From Sphingopyxis sp. H073 (lineage in GTDB: Bacteria > Pseudomonadota > Alphaproteobacteria > Sphingomonadales > Sphingomonadaceae), in assembly GCF_001468395.1 (NCBI RefSeq), contig NZ_LNSG01000006.1:186001-250000 (forward strand): DNA of 64,000 nucleotides, written 5' to 3'. Positions 61,486 to 64,000 of the stretch are shown here, one piece after another; position 1 is the stretch's first letter; each line of letters starts with the position of its first letter. The translations under genes and the position numbers were made by a program. The notes beneath the pieces are model-generated. The model ran no database searches, was not told the DNA's origin, and worked only from the letters and a program-made list of their open reading frames with translations.

Positions 61486-62754
61486 ATGACCAAATTGAGC
61501 GGCTCGGACAGCAAGAGCACTCTTTACTGCTCCTTCTGCGGCAAGTCGCAGCACGAAGTCCGCAAGCTGATTGCCGGACCGACCGTGTTCATCTGCGACG
61601 AATGCGTCGAGCTTTGCAACGACATCATCCGCGAAGAGATCAAGGGCGGGGTCGCCGCGCGCAAGGACGGCGCGGTACCGACGCCGCTGGAAATCTGCCA
61701 GCATCTCGACGCCTATGTGATCGGCCAGAACAAGGCCAAGCGCGTGCTGTCGGTCGCGGTCCACAACCATTACAAGCGCCTCGCCAACTCGGGTCGCGGC
61801 GAAGACGTCGAACTCGCGAAGTCGAACATCCTGCTCGTCGGCCCGACGGGCAGCGGCAAGACCCTGCTCGCGCAGACGCTCGCGCGTTTTCTCGACGTGC
61901 CCTTCACGATGGCCGACGCGACGACGCTCACCGAGGCGGGCTATGTCGGCGAGGATGTCGAGAATATCATCCTGAAGCTGCTCCAGGCCAGCGACTATAA
62001 TGTCGAAAAGGCGCAGCGCGGCATCGTCTATATCGACGAGATCGACAAGATCAGCCGCAAGGCCGAAAACCCGTCGATCACCCGCGACGTGTCGGGCGAA
62101 GGCGTGCAGCAGGCGCTGCTCAAGCTGATGGAAGGCACGACCGCCAGCGTTCCGCCGCAGGGCGGCCGCAAGCATCCGCAGCAGGAATTCCTGCAGGTCG
62201 ACACGACGAACATCCTGTTCATCGCCGGCGGCGCCTTCGCCGGCCTCGAAAAGATCATCGGCGACCGCCTGCAGGGCAAGTCGATCGGTTTCGGCGCGCA
62301 TGTCGCCGGGCCCGACGAACGCCGCGCGGGCGAGGTGCTGAAGAATATCGAGCCCGAGGATCTGCTGAAGTTCGGCCTGATCCCCGAATTCGTCGGCCGC
62401 CTGCCGGTCATCGCGACGCTCGAGGATCTCGACATCGACGCGCTGGTCAAGATTCTGGGCGAGCCCAAGAACGCGCTGGTCAAGCAGTATAAGAAGCTGT
62501 TCGACCTCGAGGAAGTGTCGCTGACCTTCACCGACGATGCGCTCATCGCGGTCGCGAAAAAGGCGATCGAACGCAAGACCGGCGCGCGCGGCCTCCGCTC
62601 GATCGTCGAGGCGATCCTGCTCGACACGATGTTCGACCTGCCCGACCTCACCGACGTCGTCGAGATCGTCGTCGACAAGGACGTCGTCGAAGGCCGCAAG
62701 GATCCGGTGCGCGTCTATGCCGACAAGGCAAAGGAAGCCGGCGACGCCGCCTGA
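61486..62754 (+). CDS. clpX: ATP-dependent Clp protease ATP-binding subunit ClpX
   Basis: AAA+ unfoldase that recognises substrates and feeds ClpP. The 422-residue protein has the N-terminal zinc-binding domain with Cys15, Cys18, Cys37 and Cys40, Walker A GPTGSGKT at 119-126, Walker [11 protein letters not shown], the pore loop GYVGEDVE, the RKH-type loop region and sensor-2 [10 protein letters not shown]. An intrinsic terminator follows directly. Confidence 0.98.
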   Translation: MTKLSGSDSKSTLYCSFCGKSQHEVRKLIAGPTVFICDECVELCNDIIREEIKGGVAARKDGAVPTPLEICQHLDAYVIGQNKAKRVLSVAVHNHYKRLANSGRGEDVELAKSNILLVGPTGSGKTLLAQTLARFLDVPFTMADATTLTEAGYVGEDVENIILKLLQASDYNVEKAQRGIVYIDEIDKISRKAENPSITRDVSGEGVQQALLKLMEGTTASVPPQGGRKHPQQEFLQVDTTNILFIAGGAFAGLEKIIGDRLQGKSIGFGAHVAGPDERRAGEVLKNIEPEDLLKFGLIPEFVGRLPVIATLEDLDIDALVKILGEPKNALVKQYKKLFDLEEVSLTFTDDALIAVAKKAIERKTGARGLRSIVEAILLDTMFDLPDLTDVVEIVVDKDVVEGRKDPVRVYADKAKEAGDAA

Positions 62755-62781
62755 GTCGCGACCGCCTTTTCCGGACATGAC

Positions 62782-62815
62782 GGGGTGCCGCGCGCAATGC
62801 GCGGCGCCCCTTTTT
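62782..62815 (+). terminator. Rho-independent terminator after clpX
   Basis: Stem GGGG-T-GCCGCGC / GCGCGGC-G-CCCC with a GCAAT loop, followed by TTTTT. Confidence 0.93.
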
Positions 62816-62832
62816 GTTGCATTGCAGCAACA
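62815..62832. promoter_or_regulatory. TGC-rich palindrome after the clpX terminator
   Basis: TGTTGC-ATTGCA-GCAACA, an inverted repeat resembling sites reported for the PHB regulator PhaR. It is 220 bp upstream of the TonB receptor gene; the link is weak. Confidence 0.3.
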
Positions 62833-62937
62833 GTTCGCCAAAAAAAAGCCGCTCACCCTGTGGATAGTTTGGCTTGGGTCACGAAAATTCGCGCTTTTTT
62901 AGCCTTTCACCGGCCGCGCCTCCCCTCCCGGCTTGCA

Positions 62938-62961
62938 CTGTCACAATTGCTGTCACAATCG
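62938..62961 (+). promoter_or_regulatory. Tandem direct repeat upstream of the second TonB receptor
   Basis: CTGTCACAATTG is followed immediately by CTGTCACAATCG, a 12-bp tandem repeat with one half-copy (TGCCAC) after it. It lies about 95 bp before the start codon, in the promoter zone of the receptor gene. It could bind a regulator or contain the -10 element (CACAAT, with TTGCAC at 62933). Confidence 0.45.
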
Positions 62962-63050
62962 TGCCACATGCGGGCTTCAGGGGCGCTCGCAGGTCAGGGG
63001 CGCCCTTTGTCGCGCGTCTGCCGAACGCACCACCAAGGGGACATCCTGAA

Positions 63051-64000
63051 ATGAAATTCCGCCATACGCTCGCCGCCAGCGCCGCGCTGATTCCGGTCGC
63101 GCTGCTCTCCACCCCGGCTTTCGCCCAGTCGACCGGTTCGCAGGACTTCGAAAACGAAATCGTGGTCACTGGCACGGCCACCAACCGCGGCGTCGCCGGC
63201 GTCCAGACGCCCGACACCACCAAAGCGAAAGCCGTCCTGACGCAGGAGTTCATCGAACGCCAGGCGCCCGGCCAGACGATCAACGACATCATCAACCAGC
63301 TTCCGGGCGTCAGCTTCCAGAACAACGACCCCTTCGGCTCGGCGGGCGGCAAATTGTCGATCCGCGGCTTCGACAACACCCGCATCAACCAGACGTTCGA
63401 TGGTATTCCGCTGAACGACTCGGGTAACTATGCGCTCTATTCGAACCAGCAACTCGACCCCGAGCTGATCGAGCAGGTCAACGTCAACCTCGGCTCGACC
63501 GACGTCGACAGCCCGACCGCCGCGGCCTCTGGTTCGACCGTCAACTATCGCACGCGCACGCCGGGCGAAGAGTTCGGCGTCAAGCTGGTCGGCTCGGCCG
63601 GCGACTTTGGCTTCTTCCGCATCTTCGGCATGATCGACAGCGGCGTCCTGACCCCTTGGGGCACGCGCCTGTTCATCTCGGCAAGCAACGCAGAGAATGA
63701 CACGGTGTTCGGCAACGAAGACCAGCCGGCCTACGCCGCGACGCCGACCACGGCAGCGCGCGCTGCGATCGATTCGCGCACCGGCAAGATCCACAAGCAG
63801 CAGTATAACGCCAAGCTTTATCAGCCGATCGGCGATGACGGCGACTTCGTTGCGATCTCTGGCCACTACAACCAGAACCGCAACAATTTCTTCGGTTCGG
63901 TCGGCCTTCGCGACGTCCATAACATCGCGTCGAACTTCGTCCCGAACATCTTCCCGCAGAGCAAGGACGACCGTGACTATGGCATCGCCAAGTGCACGAT
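63051..64000 (+). CDS. TonB-dependent receptor, 3'-truncated by the window edge
   Basis: At least 316 residues of an outer-membrane receptor whose frame stays open to the end of the window. Signal peptide (HTLAASAALIPVALLSTPAFAQ), TonB-box-like NEIVVTGTATNRG, plug domain (TINDIINQLPGVSFQNNDPFG, LSIRGFDNTRINQTFDGIPL, then GSTDVDSPTAAASGSTVNYRTR), and the first barrel strands. The plug pattern fits the FecA-like/oar-less branch; the ligand is unknown. The ATG at 63051 lacks a strong ribosome site. Confidence 0.92.
   Translation, partial: MKFRHTLAASAALIPVALLSTPAFAQSTGSQDFENEIVVTGTATNRGVAGVQTPDTTKAKAVLTQEFIERQAPGQTINDIINQLPGVSFQNNDPFGSAGGKLSIRGFDNTRINQTFDGIPLNDSGNYALYSNQQLDPELIEQVNVNLGSTDVDSPTAAASGSTVNYRTRTPGEEFGVKLVGSAGDFGFFRIFGMIDSGVLTPWGTRLFISASNAENDTVFGNEDQPAYAATPTTAARAAIDSRTGKIHKQQYNAKLYQPIGDDGDFVAISGHYNQNRNNFFGSVGLRDVHNIASNFVPNIFPQSKDDRDYGIAKCT

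Overview
The window is a chromosomal segment of a GC-rich alphaproteobacterium, most likely a sphingomonad close to Sphingopyxis. The evidence is the alphaproteobacterial AddAB pair, a DivL-type tyrosine pseudo-kinase beside tsaE, two large TonB-dependent receptors, a SUV3-like helicase followed by an S4 protein and ferredoxin, an Asp-containing ALAD metal loop, and the type of dispersed palindromic repeats. No rRNA, tRNA, transposase, integrase, phage or CRISPR sequence was found. Assignment to a genus is inference from gene content.

Layout. 1-3200 (+): end of an aldehyde dehydrogenase, argJ, a GST. 3200-14600 (-): one long operon-like block divL-tsaE-amgK-murU-(palindrome)-addB-addA-trxA that joins cell-cycle signalling, t6A tRNA modification, peptidoglycan recycling, double-strand-break repair and redox control. 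14800-20250: TonB receptor, ahcY with a leader palindrome, a secreted TPR protein. 20250-24400: yqgE, peroxiredoxin, AMP nucleosidase, an SDR and a small, less GC-rich orphan gene. 24400-33500: short-chain dehydrogenase/HxlR, SRPBCC/ArsR and MarR-emrA-emrB regulator-target sets, three of which carry a visible operator palindrome, plus an ACE-like M2 peptidase, an alpha/beta hydrolase and a DsbA-fold isomerase. 33800-43900 (-): lipoprotein, dimethylargininase, asd, a DUF1287 protein and the ffh-rpsP-rimM // trmD-rplS ribosome/SRP cluster, split by a repeat, a serine hydrolase, a small orphan gene and a LysR regulator. 44100-50200 (+): GGDEF-EAL protein, then the tightly coupled dapF-mtaB-ftsY-yciB set and a PuuD-like membrane protein. 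50370-56330 (-): M23 peptidase, then hemB-GNAT-membrane spermidine-synthase-like protein-gamma carbonic anhydrase, the last four coupled by ATGA overlaps. 56600-64000 (+): SUV3-like helicase, S4 protein, fdxA, clpP, clpX and the start of a second TonB receptor.

At least four families of palindromic intergenic repeats are scattered through the window. One member lies in frame inside the mtaB coding sequence, adding about 30 residues between its two domains. That is the most unusual structure seen. I did not find a wholly new multi-gene system. The best candidates for new biology are the repeat-derived peptide in MtaB, the split ribosomal operon with LysR translationally coupled to trmD, the expanded Ala/Glu tail of ribosomal protein S16, and several regulator-operator pairs that can be tested directly. 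Start codons were chosen from visible ribosome binding sites and overlaps; several are TTG or GTG and uncertain, as noted.
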